Assembly (NCBI GenBank): GCA_021849595.1
Contig: JAJZSR010000008.1
Coordinates: forward strand, 394 to 36,045
DNA length: 35,652 nucleotides
Direction of reading: 5' to 3'
Origin: Pseudomonadota bacterium
GTDB lineage: Bacteria > Pseudomonadota > Gammaproteobacteria > Burkholderiales > Thiobacillaceae
In this document: positions 1 to 8,525 of the stretch, piece by piece
How the letters are laid out: every line of letters begins with the position of its first letter
Position numbering within the stretch: position 1 is the stretch's first letter
Notes under the pieces: model-generated
The model's input: the letters and a program-made list of their open reading frames with translations, nothing else
The model's database searches: none
Told to the model about the DNA's origin: nothing
Translations under genes and position numbers: made by a program

Positions 1-459
1 GGTCTTGTAGGGGCGATCCCAATCGCCCAGCACGCCCAGGCGGATGAAGTCGGCCTTTTGGCGCTGGATCTGGCTTTCGGCGTATTCCCGGCACAGTTGC
101 CGGAAACGGGCGGCGGGAATGTCCTTGCCATGCTGCTTTTCCACCTGCAGCTCAATGGGCAGGCCGTGGCAATCCCAACCGGGCACGTAGGGTGCGTCGA
201 AGCCGGCCAGCGTCTTGGACTTGACGACGATGTCCTTGAGAATCTTGTTGACGGCATGGCCGGTGTGGATGTCTCCATTGGCGTAGGGCGGGCCGTCATG
301 CAGGATGAACTTGGGGCGCCCAGCCGCTCGTGCGCGAAGTTTTTCGTAACGCCTCTGCTCTTGCCAGGCTTTAACCCAGCCCGGCTCCCGCTTGGCCAGG
401 TCGCCGCGCATGGGGAAAGGCGTGTCGGGAAGATTGAGAGTGTTTTTGTAGTCAGCCAT
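1..459 (-). CDS. ileS: Isoleucyl-tRNA synthetase, N-terminal part (cut by window edge)
   Basis: Charges tRNA-Ile with isoleucine in the cytoplasm. Only the first 153 codons are present; the gene runs off the left edge. The minus-strand translation begins [20 protein letters not shown] and contains [15 protein letters not shown], the class I synthetase HIGH-type motif of IleS, then [11 protein letters not shown], also typical of IleS. The start codon shares one base with the ribF stop (TGATG), so translation is probably coupled to ribF. The order murJ-ribF-ileS is common in betaproteobacteria, usually followed by lspA, which would lie outside the window. Confidence 0.95.
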   Translation of the reverse strand, partial: MADYKNTLNLPDTPFPMRGDLAKREPGWVKAWQEQRRYEKLRARAAGRPKFILHDGPPYANGDIHTGHAVNKILKDIVVKSKTLAGFDAPYVPGWDCHGLPIELQVEKQHGKDIPAARFRQLCREYAESQIQRQKADFIRLGVLGDWDRPYKT

Positions 460-1382
460 CAGCGGGTCGCGAAGTAGTGTTTGGCATGGTCCACGTCGCG
501 GGCGATTTGGGCGACGAGGGAGGGGAGGTCGGGGAATTTTTCCTCGTCCCTAATTTTTTTCAGGAAATCCACGCGAAGTTTCCTGCCGTAGAGGTCGCCC
601 TGGAAGTCGAATATGAACACCTCGAGGGTGGCGCGGCCGCCTTCGTGCACCGTAGGTCTTACGCCGAGGCTGGCGGCTCCGGGGTGAGCGCGGTCACCCA
701 TGCCCCAGACTTCCACGGCGAATATCCCCATGAGCGGCGGCCGGTTGTGGCGCAACTGTATGTTTGCGGTGGGGAAGCCGATTTGGCGGCCCAGGTTGTC
801 GCCGTGTATCACCCGGCCGGTGATGCCATAAGGGCGCCCCAGGAGGCTGCCGGCATGCTCTAGGTTGCCTGCCGCCAGAGCCTCGCGCACCGCGGTGCTG
901 GAAGCCCGGCGATCTGCCACGCTTACCGTCGCCAGCGCCTCGGCCGTAAACTCAAGCCTCGGTCCAAGTGCCTGAAGCAGGGAAAAATCCCCTCCGCGCC
1001 CACGGCCGAAGCGAAAGTCGTCTCCCACCAGAACGTAGCGGGCATCCAGTGTCCGGGCCAGAACGCCGGCGACGAATTCCTCTGCCGACAAGGCGGCGAG
1101 CCTGTCATCGAAGCGCAGGACGTGCAGGCGATCGATGCCTGCGGCGGCGATCAGGGCGGCTTTTTCTCCGAGAGAGGTGAGGCGCGTGGGGGCCTGCTCG
1201 GGAGCGAAAAATTCGCGCGGATGTGGCTCGAATGTCAGCACGCAACTGGGCAGGCCGCGGGTACGGGCTTCCTGTCTGAGTTTGTCTAGCATGGCCTGAT
1301 GACCGCGGTGCAGGCCGTCGAAGTTGCCGATGGTGACGGCATGGGGGCTGGCAAGAGAGGTCAGGCCGTGGGAAATGCGCAT
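459..1382 (-). CDS. ribF: Bifunctional riboflavin kinase / FAD synthetase
   Basis: Phosphorylates riboflavin to FMN and adenylates FMN to FAD. The protein has 307 residues, the usual size for the bifunctional enzyme. The N-terminal FAD-synthetase domain (about residues 10-160) shows [13 protein letters not shown], the nucleotidyltransferase motif. The C-terminal flavokinase domain (about 180-305) shows [11 protein letters not shown] and [13 protein letters not shown]. It lies 63 bp downstream of murJ and overlaps ileS by one base. No FMN riboswitch fits in the short gap before it, so it is probably read from the murJ promoter. FAD supply would serve the flavoproteins of the qmo operon, but no direct link is visible. 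Confidence 0.96.
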   Translation of the reverse strand: MRISHGLTSLASPHAVTIGNFDGLHRGHQAMLDKLRQEARTRGLPSCVLTFEPHPREFFAPEQAPTRLTSLGEKAALIAAAGIDRLHVLRFDDRLAALSAEEFVAGVLARTLDARYVLVGDDFRFGRGRGGDFSLLQALGPRLEFTAEALATVSVADRRASSTAVREALAAGNLEHAGSLLGRPYGITGRVIHGDNLGRQIGFPTANIQLRHNRPPLMGIFAVEVWGMGDRAHPGAASLGVRPTVHEGGRATLEVFIFDFQGDLYGRKLRVDFLKKIRDEEKFPDLPSLVAQIARDVDHAKHYFATR

Positions 1383-1445
1383 GGCGCAAGCGAAGCGATG
1401 CGTACAAAAAATAGATTTTACCGGATGCGGCGGGCGCCTTCGCGC

Positions 1446-2984
1446 CTATTTGGCGGCGCCGCGATAAAACTGGCGCGGGTGGATGCCCAGCAGATACAGC
1501 GCGCCGAAGTACACGGCGATGCCCAGGGCCACCAGGCCCAGGAGGGCGGCCGCCTTGTTGAGTGCCCGTGCCGTGAGCCAAAAGCTGTCCGGCCCGGCGG
1601 CAAAGTACAGGGCCAGCGCCATGAGCGCGACGGCCGTCAGCACGCGCAGGAGGAAGCCGCGCCATCCGGGCTCGGGATGGAAGATGCCGTGCTTGCGCAG
1701 CAGGCGGTAGAGGATCGCGGCGTTGAGGCAGGCGGCCAAGCCGATGGACAGGGCGAGCCCGGCGTGCTTGAGCGGGCCGATGAAGGCCAGGTTCATGAGC
1801 TGGGTCGCCGCGAGCGTCAGGAGAGCAACCTTCACCGGCGTCTTGATGTTTTGCCGGGCGTAGAAGCCGGGTGCCAGCACTTTTACGAATATTAGCCCGA
1901 GCAGACCTACGCTGTAGGCCAGCAGCGCCTCGCGCGTCATCCATAGATCCTGGGCGTCGAATTTTCCGTACAGGAACAGGCTGCAGATGAGCGGCACCGC
2001 GAGCACGGCCAGCGCCACGGCCGCGGGCAGGGCCAGGAGCAGGGTGAGGCGCAGGCCCCAGTCGAGCAGGCGGGAATATTCCTGCGGATTTTCGTCGGCG
2101 TAATGCTTGGCCAGGCTGGGCAAAAGAATGGTGCCCAGCGCGACGCCCAACATGCCGGTGGGGAATTCCATCAAGCGGTCCGCGTAATAAAGCCAGGAAA
2201 CGCTGCCGGTGGCCAGGAAGGAGGCGAAGATGGTGTTGATGAGCAGGCTGATCTGGGCCACCGAAACTCCCAGCGTGGCCGGCCCCATCAGTTTGAGGAT
2301 GCGGTGCACGCCCGGATCGGTAATGCGCAGCGTCAAACGCGGCAGCATGCCGATGTTGCGCAGGAAGGGAATCTGCAGCGCAAGTTGTAGGACGCCGCCC
2401 GCCACTACTCCGACCGCCAGGGCCAGGATCGGGGGATGGAACCAGGGGGCGAGGAAGAGGGCGGCGACGATGAGGCAGACATTGAACAGCACGGGGGTGA
2501 ATGCCGGCACCGAAAAGCGGCTCCAGGTGTTGAGGATGCCGGCCGCCAGCGCCACCAAGGAAATGAAGGTGATGTAAGGAAAGGTGATGCGCAGCAACCG
2601 CGCCGTAAGGCGGAATTTTTCCGGGTCTTCGGCAAAACCAGGCGCACTGATCCAAACCACAGCCGGAGCGGCCAGGATGCCCAGCAAGGTCACGGCGAGC
2701 AAAGCCAGCGTAAGCGCCGAGGCGACCTGGTCCACCAGCCGGCGCGTATCTTCCGCGCCGCGCCGATTTTTGTATTCGGCCAGGATGGGTACGAAGGCCT
2801 GGGAAAAGGCACCTTCCGCAAACAGGCGGCGCAGCAGGTTGGGCAGCTTGAGAGCGACGAAGAAAGCGTCGGTGTAGAGGCTGGCGCCGAACGCCCGTGC
2901 CACGATAGTGTCGCGAACAAAGCCGAGAATGCGCGACATGAGGGTCATCGACCCAACCGTCGCGAGGGCTTTGAGCAGATTCAT
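1446..2984 (-). CDS. murJ: Lipid II flippase MurJ (MviN)
   Basis: Integral inner-membrane protein that flips lipid II for peptidoglycan synthesis (MOP exporter superfamily). The protein has 512 residues and is strongly hydrophobic, in line with about 14 transmembrane helices. The N-terminus [18 protein letters not shown] and the following [14 protein letters not shown] are the family hallmark, and [19 protein letters not shown] follows near residue 50. I take the ATG at 2984 over an in-frame TTG two codons upstream because the family starts with MNLLKA. No strong Shine-Dalgarno is visible. It is the first gene of the leftward murJ-ribF-ileS operon. Confidence 0.95.
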   Translation of the reverse strand: MNLLKALATVGSMTLMSRILGFVRDTIVARAFGASLYTDAFFVALKLPNLLRRLFAEGAFSQAFVPILAEYKNRRGAEDTRRLVDQVASALTLALLAVTLLGILAAPAVVWISAPGFAEDPEKFRLTARLLRITFPYITFISLVALAAGILNTWSRFSVPAFTPVLFNVCLIVAALFLAPWFHPPILALAVGVVAGGVLQLALQIPFLRNIGMLPRLTLRITDPGVHRILKLMGPATLGVSVAQISLLINTIFASFLATGSVSWLYYADRLMEFPTGMLGVALGTILLPSLAKHYADENPQEYSRLLDWGLRLTLLLALPAAVALAVLAVPLICSLFLYGKFDAQDLWMTREALLAYSVGLLGLIFVKVLAPGFYARQNIKTPVKVALLTLAATQLMNLAFIGPLKHAGLALSIGLAACLNAAILYRLLRKHGIFHPEPGWRGFLLRVLTAVALMALALYFAAGPDSFWLTARALNKAAALLGLVALGIAVYFGALYLLGIHPRQFYRGAAK

Positions 2985-3011
2985 CGGCAAGGCAGGGAAG
3001 AGGCAGGGCGC

Positions 3012-3040
3012 ATTGTCGGGGAAGGCGGGGGACGGGTCAA
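3012..3040 (-). promoter_or_regulatory. Sigma70-type promoter for murJ-ribF-ileS
   Basis: On the minus strand a TTGACC (3040-3035) is separated by exactly 17 bases from GACAAT (3017-3012). This would start transcription near 3005, about 20 bases before the murJ ATG. Five of six -35 bases and four of six -10 bases match consensus. Confidence 0.5.
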
Positions 3041-3119
3041 ATGATTAATTCATGCTTAATACAGAAGAACGCTGAAAAAAAGCTTACGCGGACTGGGCTG
3101 AAGAAAGAGGCGGACGGGG

Positions 3120-3125
3120 TAGAAT
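3120..3125 (+). promoter_or_regulatory. Possible -10 element for the stress-protein gene
   Basis: TAGAAT lies 31 bases before the universal stress protein ATG. No convincing -35 element stands 16-18 bases upstream, so this is a weak call. The intergenic region is shared with the divergent murJ promoter. Confidence 0.3.
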
Positions 3126-3156
3126 CCTTGCCCGGCGCACCCCCTTACACGATCCC

Positions 3157-3660
3157 ATGAGCAAAGGCGTCATCCTTGCAGCCATCGACGGTTCGCAAAA
3201 TTCTCTCTTGGCCGCTGGCCTGGCGGCCCGGCTGGCCAGCCTGCTGGGTACTCACCTGGGCTTAATCCACGTCCTGGACGAGCCGGTGGTAGGCTTTTGG
3301 GGCGGCTTGGCCGCGCGCATGAAATCCGACATACGCCGCGAGGCGGAGGCCACCCTGACGGCCTTCGCGGAAAAGATCACTGCGTCCTGCGGCGTCGTGC
3401 CGGAATTCTTCATCGAAGAGGGTCTGCCGGAAGACGTCATTCCCCGCGTCGTCGAGGCGCGGGAGCGGACCATGATGCTGGTGCTGGGACGCATCGGCCT
3501 GGACGGCGAACGGCGCGCCCATTTGCGCCAACGCACTATCGGCCATGTCACGGATCGGCTGCTGCACCACCTGGACCTGCCTGTCCTGACGGTGCCGGCA
3601 GATATCGACCCCAGCCAGATCTGCGAGGCGGCGGGCATGTTGCGTACCCCTGCGCCCTGA
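3157..3660 (+). CDS. Universal stress protein (UspA family)
   Basis: Cytoplasmic single-domain Usp protein of 167 residues, slightly longer than the common 140-150. The N-terminal strand GVILAAIDGSQNSLLAAGLA is typical. The C-terminal part (LVLGRIGLDGERRAHLRQ, then TIGHVTDRLLHHLDLPVLTV) follows the pattern of the ATP-binding Usp subgroup (G-x2-G-x9-G-S/T), here with T in the last position, so nucleotide binding is plausible. It precedes the TauE-type exporter by 28 bases on the same strand and may be co-transcribed with it. There is no obvious Shine-Dalgarno before the ATG. The stress it answers cannot be told from sequence. Confidence 0.88.
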   Translation: MSKGVILAAIDGSQNSLLAAGLAARLASLLGTHLGLIHVLDEPVVGFWGGLAARMKSDIRREAEATLTAFAEKITASCGVVPEFFIEEGLPEDVIPRVVEARERTMMLVLGRIGLDGERRAHLRQRTIGHVTDRLLHHLDLPVLTVPADIDPSQICEAAGMLRTPAP

Positions 3661-3688
3661 TGCGTCAAACATAACGAACGAGCGTTGC

Positions 3689-4603
3689 ATGGAGATATTT
3701 CTGCCTATCGCCCACATGGATGTGAATCTGCTGCTGATCGTTTTCTTCGGCGCCATCGTGGGATTTCTTTCCGGATTGGTGGGGGTGGGCGGGGGATTCC
3801 TCATCACCCCCCTGCTGATTTTCGTGGGCGTGCCACCCCTGGTGGCGGTGGGCACCGGTGCGGCGCAAATCGTCGGCACCTCCGCGGGCGGAACGTATGC
3901 CCATTGGCGCCTGGGCAACGTGGACATGAAGATGGGCCTGGTGCTGCTGGTGGGGAGCTGGAGCGGCGGGGCGCTCGGTGTGCAAATCGCCAAGATGCTC
4001 GAAGCCGGCGGCAACTTCGGCAACACCGTGACCTTTCTCTACGTGGGCCTGCTGGGCTTCGTCGGTTTCAGCATGCTGCTGGAATCCATCAATGCCCTGC
4101 GCGGGAGCCAGAAGGCCCGGGCCCGCCCGGCAGCCGCCAATGGCGAAGGCTGGCACGCGCGCCTCCCCATGCAGATGGATTTCCCTGTTTCCGGCCTGCG
4201 GATTTCGCTCATCTTGCCGGTAGTGATCGGCGTGGGGGTCGGTATCCTGACTTCGCTGATGGGGGTGGGCGGGGGTTTCATCATGGTGCCGGTGATGATT
4301 TACCTCTTGCGCATGCCTACCAAGGTGGTGGTCGGGACGTCGCTGTTCCAACTGCTTTTCACCACCACCGAGGTGGCGATTCTGCAGGCCGGGGTGAACC
4401 ATGCCGTCGACCCGCTCCTGGCCATCATCCTGATCCTGGGCTCGGTTTTCGGCACCCAGTGGGGCATCCGCTTGGGGGCGAAGCTGCCGGGTGAGCAATT
4501 GCGCCTGATACTTGCCCTGGTGGTGGTGTCCGTGGCGGTCAAGATGCTCTACGGCATTCTGGTGAAACCCGATGAACTCTATAGCTTGGCGTTGACCCGA
4601 TGA
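3689..4603 (+). CDS. TauE/SafE family anion exporter, probably sulfite or organosulfonate
   Basis: Inner-membrane transporter of the sulfite exporter TauE/SafE family (PF01925), 304 residues. It shows the internal duplication of the family: the glycine-rich motif GLVGVGGGFLITPLL (about residues 30-45) recurs as SLMGVGGGFIMVPVM (about 190-205). Each copy is followed by a V-GT/GTS loop (AVGTGAAQIVGTSAGG and VVVGTSLFQLLFTTTEVA). A charged cytoplasmic linker lies near residues 140-165. Its stop overlaps the next gene by 4 bases, so the two are translationally coupled. Sulfite export would suit a sulfur oxidiser, but the family also moves sulfoacetate and other small anions, so the substrate is inferred. 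Confidence 0.88.
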   Translation: MEIFLPIAHMDVNLLLIVFFGAIVGFLSGLVGVGGGFLITPLLIFVGVPPLVAVGTGAAQIVGTSAGGTYAHWRLGNVDMKMGLVLLVGSWSGGALGVQIAKMLEAGGNFGNTVTFLYVGLLGFVGFSMLLESINALRGSQKARARPAAANGEGWHARLPMQMDFPVSGLRISLILPVVIGVGVGILTSLMGVGGGFIMVPVMIYLLRMPTKVVVGTSLFQLLFTTTEVAILQAGVNHAVDPLLAIILILGSVFGTQWGIRLGAKLPGEQLRLILALVVVSVAVKMLYGILVKPDELYSLALTR

Positions 4604-5343
4604 TGCTGCGCGCGCTCCTTTTTCTGACCTGCCTGCTCGGTGTCCCGTCGTATGGCGCGGTGGCACCGCTGGTGACCGAACTGAACAAGCACAGCGTGGA
4701 TATCACGGCCCGTTATACCGGCGACCGCATTCTGTTGTTCGGCGCTATGCCGGGGGGCGGCGACGTAGTGGTGAAGGTGACCTCGCCCGCCGAAAAAATT
4801 TCCATCGACCGTAAGGAAAGCCTTGGGCCTTTCTGGCTGTCCGGGCACAAGCACGTGGTGGAGGGGGTGCCCGGCGTGTACTACCTGCTCAGTTCGGCGC
4901 CGCTCGGGCATCTTGCCGATGCCGACACATTGGCCCGCTACGGCCTGACGTTGGACACGGTTTTCGCCGCCATGCGGGCAAGCCCCCCGCCGCAGCATCC
5001 CGCAGCCATGCGCGCCGCCATCCTGCGTATCAAGAAAGCCGACCAGCATTTCCTGGTGCTGGATGATGCCGTAAAAATCATCGGCGGCAGGTTGTTTTAC
5101 GTGAGCATTCCCATTCCCGCCCGCCTGCCGTTGGGCCAGTACACGATCCATACCCTGTTTCTTCGGAACGGAACGGTGCTGGCCGAGGAGAGCAAGCCCC
5201 TCGACGTCGACGAAGTACGCTTGGAGCACTGGGTTTCGCAAGTGGCCGAGGAAGCGCCTTGGACCTTCGGCGCGCTCTTCGTGGCCCTGGTGCTGCTGCT
5301 CGGCCTGGGCTTGGGCATCTTCCTCAATCGCTCCCGCGCGTGA
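4600..5343 (+). CDS. Membrane-anchored periplasmic protein, PF09608/TIGR02186 type
   Basis: Protein of 247 residues with a cleavable-looking signal peptide (about residues 1-19, ending PSYGA) and one C-terminal transmembrane helix (about 222-243, FGALFVALVLLLGLGLGIF). The middle (20-215) should face the periplasm. It fits the poorly described TIGR02186 family, whose members typically sit beside a TauE/SafE exporter, as here: its ATG overlaps the exporter stop by 4 bases. I infer a partner of the exporter, perhaps in substrate capture or assembly. No cofactor motif is visible. A second ATG directly follows the first, so the start is uncertain by one codon. Confidence 0.8.
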   Translation: MMLRALLFLTCLLGVPSYGAVAPLVTELNKHSVDITARYTGDRILLFGAMPGGGDVVVKVTSPAEKISIDRKESLGPFWLSGHKHVVEGVPGVYYLLSSAPLGHLADADTLARYGLTLDTVFAAMRASPPPQHPAAMRAAILRIKKADQHFLVLDDAVKIIGGRLFYVSIPIPARLPLGQYTIHTLFLRNGTVLAEESKPLDVDEVRLEHWVSQVAEEAPWTFGALFVALVLLLGLGLGIFLNRSRA

Positions 5344-5385
5344 GTCCGTCGCGCCCGCGGGCCGCATGGACTATATGTGAAAGGC

Positions 5386-5399
5386 GCCCTACTCAGGGC
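5386..5399. terminator. Weak hairpin between convergent genes
   Basis: GCCCT-ACTC-AGGGC forms a 5-bp stem in the 66-base gap between the PF09608-type gene and msrB, which point at each other. There is no T-run on either side, so termination is only a guess from position. Confidence 0.25.
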
Positions 5400-5409
5400 C
5401 CGTAAAGCC

Positions 5410-5811
5410 CTAGTCAACAGGGTCGTCTTTTTTGAATTCGAGAGACGCCGAGTTGATGCAATAGCGCAGACCGGTCGGATAGGGGCCATCGGGGAAGACG
5501 TGACCCAAATGGGCACCGCAGGCTCGGCAGACCACCTCGGTGCGGTTCATGCCATGGCTCGTGTCCTCGATTTCCCGGACGCCGTTCGCAGTGGCGGGAG
5601 CGTAGAAGCTCGGCCAGCCGGTGCCAGAATCGAACTTGGCGTTTGAGGAGAATAGGGGCGCGCCGCAGCACACGCAGCGGTACAGCCCGATCTCGTGGTG
5701 GTCCCAGTAACGCCCAGTAAAGGCGTGCTCGGTACCTTTTTCGCGGCACACGCGATATTGCTCGGGGGTGAGTCGTGCACGCAGATCCTCATCGTCAGGC
5801 AGATCGTTCAT
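5410..5811 (-). CDS. msrB: Peptide methionine-(R)-sulfoxide reductase
   Basis: Reduces methionine-R-sulfoxide in proteins; repairs oxidative damage. The protein has 133 residues, a normal size. It shows both zinc-binding CxxC pairs (CVCCG and CRACG), the substrate loop GTGWPSFY, and the catalytic cysteine in [11 protein letters not shown] near the C-terminus. The start at 5811 is chosen because a strong Shine-Dalgarno (TTGGAGG) stands 5 bases upstream; an in-frame TTG further out lacks this. It is divergent from the rubrerythrin operon and shares a 178-bp control region with it, so both sides of the region serve oxidative stress. Confidence 0.96.
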   Translation of the reverse strand: MNDLPDDEDLRARLTPEQYRVCREKGTEHAFTGRYWDHHEIGLYRCVCCGAPLFSSNAKFDSGTGWPSFYAPATANGVREIEDTSHGMNRTEVVCRACGAHLGHVFPDGPYPTGLRYCINSASLEFKKDDPVD

Positions 5812-5840
5812 ACAGCCTCCAAAAAATTCATGCTTTGCGG

Positions 5841-5870
5841 TTGACAAAGACCAAGAGCAAGTTTTACATT
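5841..5870 (+). promoter_or_regulatory. Sigma70 promoter of the rubrerythrin operon
   Basis: A perfect -35 TTGACA (5841-5846) and a -10 TACATT (5865-5870, four of six) are spaced by 18 bases. The start of transcription would be near 5877, giving a leader of about 113 bases before rubrerythrin. Confidence 0.6.
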
Positions 5871-5881
5871 ACGTACAGTGA

Positions 5882-5896
5882 TTAGACTAAGTCTAA
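5882..5896 (+). promoter_or_regulatory. PerR/Fur-like operator in the rubrerythrin promoter
   Basis: TTAGACTAAGTCTAA is a perfect 7-1-7 inverted repeat, the geometry of PerR/Fur-family boxes. It lies at about +5 to +19 from the predicted start, a position suited to repression. A 12-of-15 match occurs at the promoter of the Fur/PerR-type gene at 20976-20990. Binding is inferred from these facts. Confidence 0.5.
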
Positions 5897-5923
5897 ATCT
5901 AAATCCGGATTGATAGTGCCCAA

Positions 5924-5969
5924 CCCATCGCTGGGAAGGACCGATGGGAAGGTCCATTTTAAGTCCTTC
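5924..5969 (+). promoter_or_regulatory. Structured leader of rubrerythrin mRNA with competing hairpins
   Basis: Three overlapping pairings are possible: CCCATCG (5924-5930) with CGATGGG (5942-5948); GGACC (5938-5942) with GGTCC (5951-5955); and GAAGGAC (5935-5941) with GTCCTTC (5963-5969). They share bases and so exclude one another. No known riboswitch was recognised. Confidence 0.3.
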
Positions 5970-5989
5970 GTCTTGTACAGGAGCAAACC

Positions 5990-6409
5990 ATGCAACTCAA
6001 AGGTTCCAAGACCGAAAAACACCTCAAGGACGCCTTCGCGGGCGAATCCCAGGCCAACCGCCGCTATCTCTATTTCGCAGCCAAAGCCGACGTGGAAGGG
6101 TATAACGACGTGGCGGCAGTGTTCCGGTCCACCGCCGAAGGCGAAACCGGCCACGCCCATGGCCATCTCGAATACCTGGAAGCCTGCGGCGATCCGGCCA
6201 CGGGCATGGCTTTCGGCCCCACCGCCGACAATCTGAAGACCGCCATCGCCGGCGAAACCCACGAGTACACCGACATGTACCCGGGCATGGCGAAGGACGC
6301 GCGCGGGGAGGGCTTCGACGAGATCGCCGACTGGTTCGAGACGCTTGCCAAAGCGGAGCGTTCCCACGCCAACAAGTTCCAGAAAACCCTGGATTCCCTG
6401 GGCTCCTGA
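5990..6409 (+). CDS. Rubrerythrin without a rubredoxin domain
   Basis: Diiron protein of the ferritin-like superfamily that reduces hydrogen peroxide in the cytoplasm. Its 139 residues cover only the four-helix domain. Candidate iron ligands are in [12 protein letters not shown] (helix 1), the ExxH-like [10 protein letters not shown] (helix 2), GETHEY (helix 3) and AERSHANKF (helix 4). The C-terminal rubredoxin domain with two CxxC pairs, found in classical rubrerythrin, is absent, and the protein has a single Cys, in EACGDP. An outside electron donor is therefore needed. The Fe-S protein that follows is a candidate. A Shine-Dalgarno (CAGGAG) precedes the ATG. Promoter, PerR-like box and terminator flank the gene. 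Confidence 0.93.
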   Translation: MQLKGSKTEKHLKDAFAGESQANRRYLYFAAKADVEGYNDVAAVFRSTAEGETGHAHGHLEYLEACGDPATGMAFGPTADNLKTAIAGETHEYTDMYPGMAKDARGEGFDEIADWFETLAKAERSHANKFQKTLDSLGS

Positions 6410-6436
6410 GGCGCCCGGATCAGGCAGCTTGCCTGC

Positions 6437-6463
6437 AAGGCCGCCTTGCGCGGCCTTCTTTTT
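6437..6463 (+). terminator. Rho-independent terminator after rubrerythrin
   Basis: AAGGCCGC (6437-6444), loop CTTGC, GCGGCCTT (6450-6457), followed by CTTTTT. The perfect 8-bp stem and T-run lie 28 bases after the rubrerythrin stop. Being inside the apparent operon, it may give more rubrerythrin than downstream mRNA by partial readthrough. Confidence 0.7.
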
Positions 6464-6557
6464 GCCCGGCCCCGTCGGCGGATCGACCTCCGACCGCGGG
6501 CGCGGGGCGCAAAATTTTGGCTATTAATAAACCTTGGCAACATGCTCGGGAGTTCGC

Positions 6558-7880
6558 ATGACGGTCCGTGAAGGCAATTTGGAAGCACCGACCCGGCACG
6601 CGCTGGATTGGCGCAATCCGGATTTCTACAACGAGGAGTCGCTCCTCAAGGAACTGGAGCGCATCTTCGACATCTGCCACGGCTGCCGCCGTTGCGTGTC
6701 TTTGTGCACGGCCTTCCCCACGCTGTTCGATCTGGTCGACGGATCCGAAACCACGGAGGTAGATGGCGTCAAAAAGGCCGATTACTGGAAGGTCGTGGAC
6801 CAGTGCTATTTGTGCGACCTCTGCTACATGACGAAATGTCCCTATGTGCCGCCCCATCCGTGGAACCTTGATTTTCCGCACACCATGCTGCGGGCCAAGG
6901 CGATCAAGTTCAGCAAGGGCGAATTCAAATTTCGCGACAAGCTTCTGTCCAGCACGGACGCCATGGGGAAACTTGCCAGCATTCCCGTGGTGGTGAAGGC
7001 GGTCAATGCCTCGCTCAAGAGCCCCGCCATGCGCGGCGTTCTGGACAAGGCGCTGGGCATACACAAAGACCGCGTCCTGCCTGATTACGACAGCGCGAAA
7101 TTCCGCGCGACGGCCAAACCGGATGCCTCTTTCCAGGTGCAAAACGGCCAGCGTACGCCCGGCAAAGTCGCGATCTATGCCACCTGCTACATCAATTACA
7201 ACGAACCCGGCATCGGCCACGATTTGTTGAAAATCCTGGCCCACAACGAAATCCCCGCCATGTTGGTGGAAAAGGAGGTCTGCTGCGGCATGCCCAAGCT
7301 CGAACTGGGCGATCTGGACACCGTGGAAAAGCACAAAGACATCAACATCCCTGTTTTGGCCCGGCTGGCGCGCGAGGGCTACGCCATCCTGAGCGCCGTG
7401 CCTTCCTGCACCCTGATGTTCAAGCAGGAACTACCGCTGATGTTCCCCGACGATGCCGAAGTGCAGGCCGTCAAGGAGGCCATATGGGACCCCTTCGAAT
7501 ATCTCATGGCGCGCAATGCCGACGGCCTGCTGAAAACGGACTTCAAGCGTTCCTTGGGCAAGGTCGCCTATCACGCGCCTTGCCACCAGCGTGTACAGAA
7601 CATAGGCAGCAAAACGCGCGATTTGCTCGCCAAGGTGCCGGGCACCCAGATCACGGCAATCGAGCGCTGCTCGGGGCATGACGGAACCTGGGGCGTCAAG
7701 CGCGAATATTTTGCCAACTCCATGAAAATCGTGAAGCCGGTGGCGAAGCTCGCCGCCGGGGCCGACTATGTCAGTTCGGATTGCGCCATCGCGGGGCGCC
7801 ACATCCTGCAGGGGATGGGCGAAACCGTGACCCGCAAGCTACACCCCATCAGCTTGATTTGCCTGGCTTACGGCCTGTAG
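6558..7880 (+). CDS. GlpC/HdrB-like Fe-S oxidoreductase linked to rubrerythrin
   Basis: Protein of 440 residues with an N-terminal ferredoxin-like domain and a C-terminal CCG (HdrB/GlpC-type) region. The clusters are C40-x2-C-x2-C-x3-C ([11 protein letters not shown]) and C83-x2-C-x2-C-x4-C ([12 protein letters not shown]). The first CCG repeat shows [16 protein letters not shown] and PSCTLMF. The second is degenerate, with one Cys where CC is usual ([25 protein letters not shown]). No membrane segment is seen. The trio rubrerythrin, this protein and DUF3501 recurs in proteobacteria, but its job is not established. I infer electron delivery to rubrerythrin. Start at 6558 follows GGGAG at short distance; a TTG eight codons upstream is less likely. 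Confidence 0.85.
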   Translation: MTVREGNLEAPTRHALDWRNPDFYNEESLLKELERIFDICHGCRRCVSLCTAFPTLFDLVDGSETTEVDGVKKADYWKVVDQCYLCDLCYMTKCPYVPPHPWNLDFPHTMLRAKAIKFSKGEFKFRDKLLSSTDAMGKLASIPVVVKAVNASLKSPAMRGVLDKALGIHKDRVLPDYDSAKFRATAKPDASFQVQNGQRTPGKVAIYATCYINYNEPGIGHDLLKILAHNEIPAMLVEKEVCCGMPKLELGDLDTVEKHKDINIPVLARLAREGYAILSAVPSCTLMFKQELPLMFPDDAEVQAVKEAIWDPFEYLMARNADGLLKTDFKRSLGKVAYHAPCHQRVQNIGSKTRDLLAKVPGTQITAIERCSGHDGTWGVKREYFANSMKIVKPVAKLAAGADYVSSDCAIAGRHILQGMGETVTRKLHPISLICLAYGL

Positions 7881-7918
7881 GCTGGGCGTTGCCGGGTTCG
7901 ACTGTCGAAAGGAAAGAT

Positions 7919-8503
7919 ATGCAGAAGGTTACGCGCGAATCGCTGCTCACTCTGGAGGCCTATGCCAAGGCACGGCCGGAGTTTCGTGCCAGAGTCATGG
8001 CCCACAAGAAAAGCCGTATCTTGCCTCTCGGGGAACACCTGACGCTGATCTTCGAGGATGAAACCACGATCCGCTACCAGATTCAGGAGATGCTGCGTGC
8101 GGAGAGGACTTTCGAAGAGGCGGGCATCCAGGACGAATTGGAAGCCTACAATCCGCTCATCCCGGACGGCTCCAATTGGAAGGCGACCATGATGATCGAA
8201 TACAGTGATCCCCAGGTACGTGCCGCGCAGTTGGCCAAACTCAAGGGCATCGAGGATCGGGTGTGGGTCAAGGTCGGGCAATGCGCGCCTGTGTATGCTA
8301 TCGCCGACGAGGACCTCGAACGGGAGAACGAGGAAAAGACATCGGCCGTGCACTTCCTGCGCTTCGAGTTGCCGGCCGATTCTGTCGCCGCCCTGAGAAA
8401 AGGCCAGGGGCTGTCGGCGGGCGTGGATCATCGGGAATACAACGCCGTCGTGCCCGAAGTGCCGGCCGCGGTACGCGATTCCCTGTTGCGGGATCTGGCC
8501 TGA
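7919..8503 (+). CDS. DUF3501 family protein
   Basis: Soluble protein of 194 residues matching the DUF3501 family (PF12007), whose function is unknown. The start MQKVTRESLLTLEAYAKARP, the stretch RILPLGEHLTLIFEDETTIR and the conserved EEAGIQDELEAYNPLIPDG are the parts I recognise. It has one Cys, and no cofactor motif is visible. It follows the Fe-S protein by 38 bases and has a purine-rich GAAAGGAAAG before the ATG. Conserved linkage with rubrerythrin and the Fe-S protein suggests a shared pathway, perhaps as an assembly or regulatory partner. That role is a guess. Confidence 0.85.
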   Translation: MQKVTRESLLTLEAYAKARPEFRARVMAHKKSRILPLGEHLTLIFEDETTIRYQIQEMLRAERTFEEAGIQDELEAYNPLIPDGSNWKATMMIEYSDPQVRAAQLAKLKGIEDRVWVKVGQCAPVYAIADEDLERENEEKTSAVHFLRFELPADSVAALRKGQGLSAGVDHREYNAVVPEVPAAVRDSLLRDLA

Positions 8504-8525
8504 AAAAAGCTAGCGGGGGTGGCCG

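Noticed and set aside
1383-1445. FMN riboswitch before ribF
   Set aside because: Only 63 bases separate murJ and ribF, too short, and none of the conserved riboswitch parts are present.
1105-2655. Open frame of 516 codons on the minus strand overlapping murJ and ribF in another frame
   Set aside because: Same-strand out-of-frame shadow; Pro/Arg/His-rich with no membrane segments, while murJ in the other frame is unmistakable.
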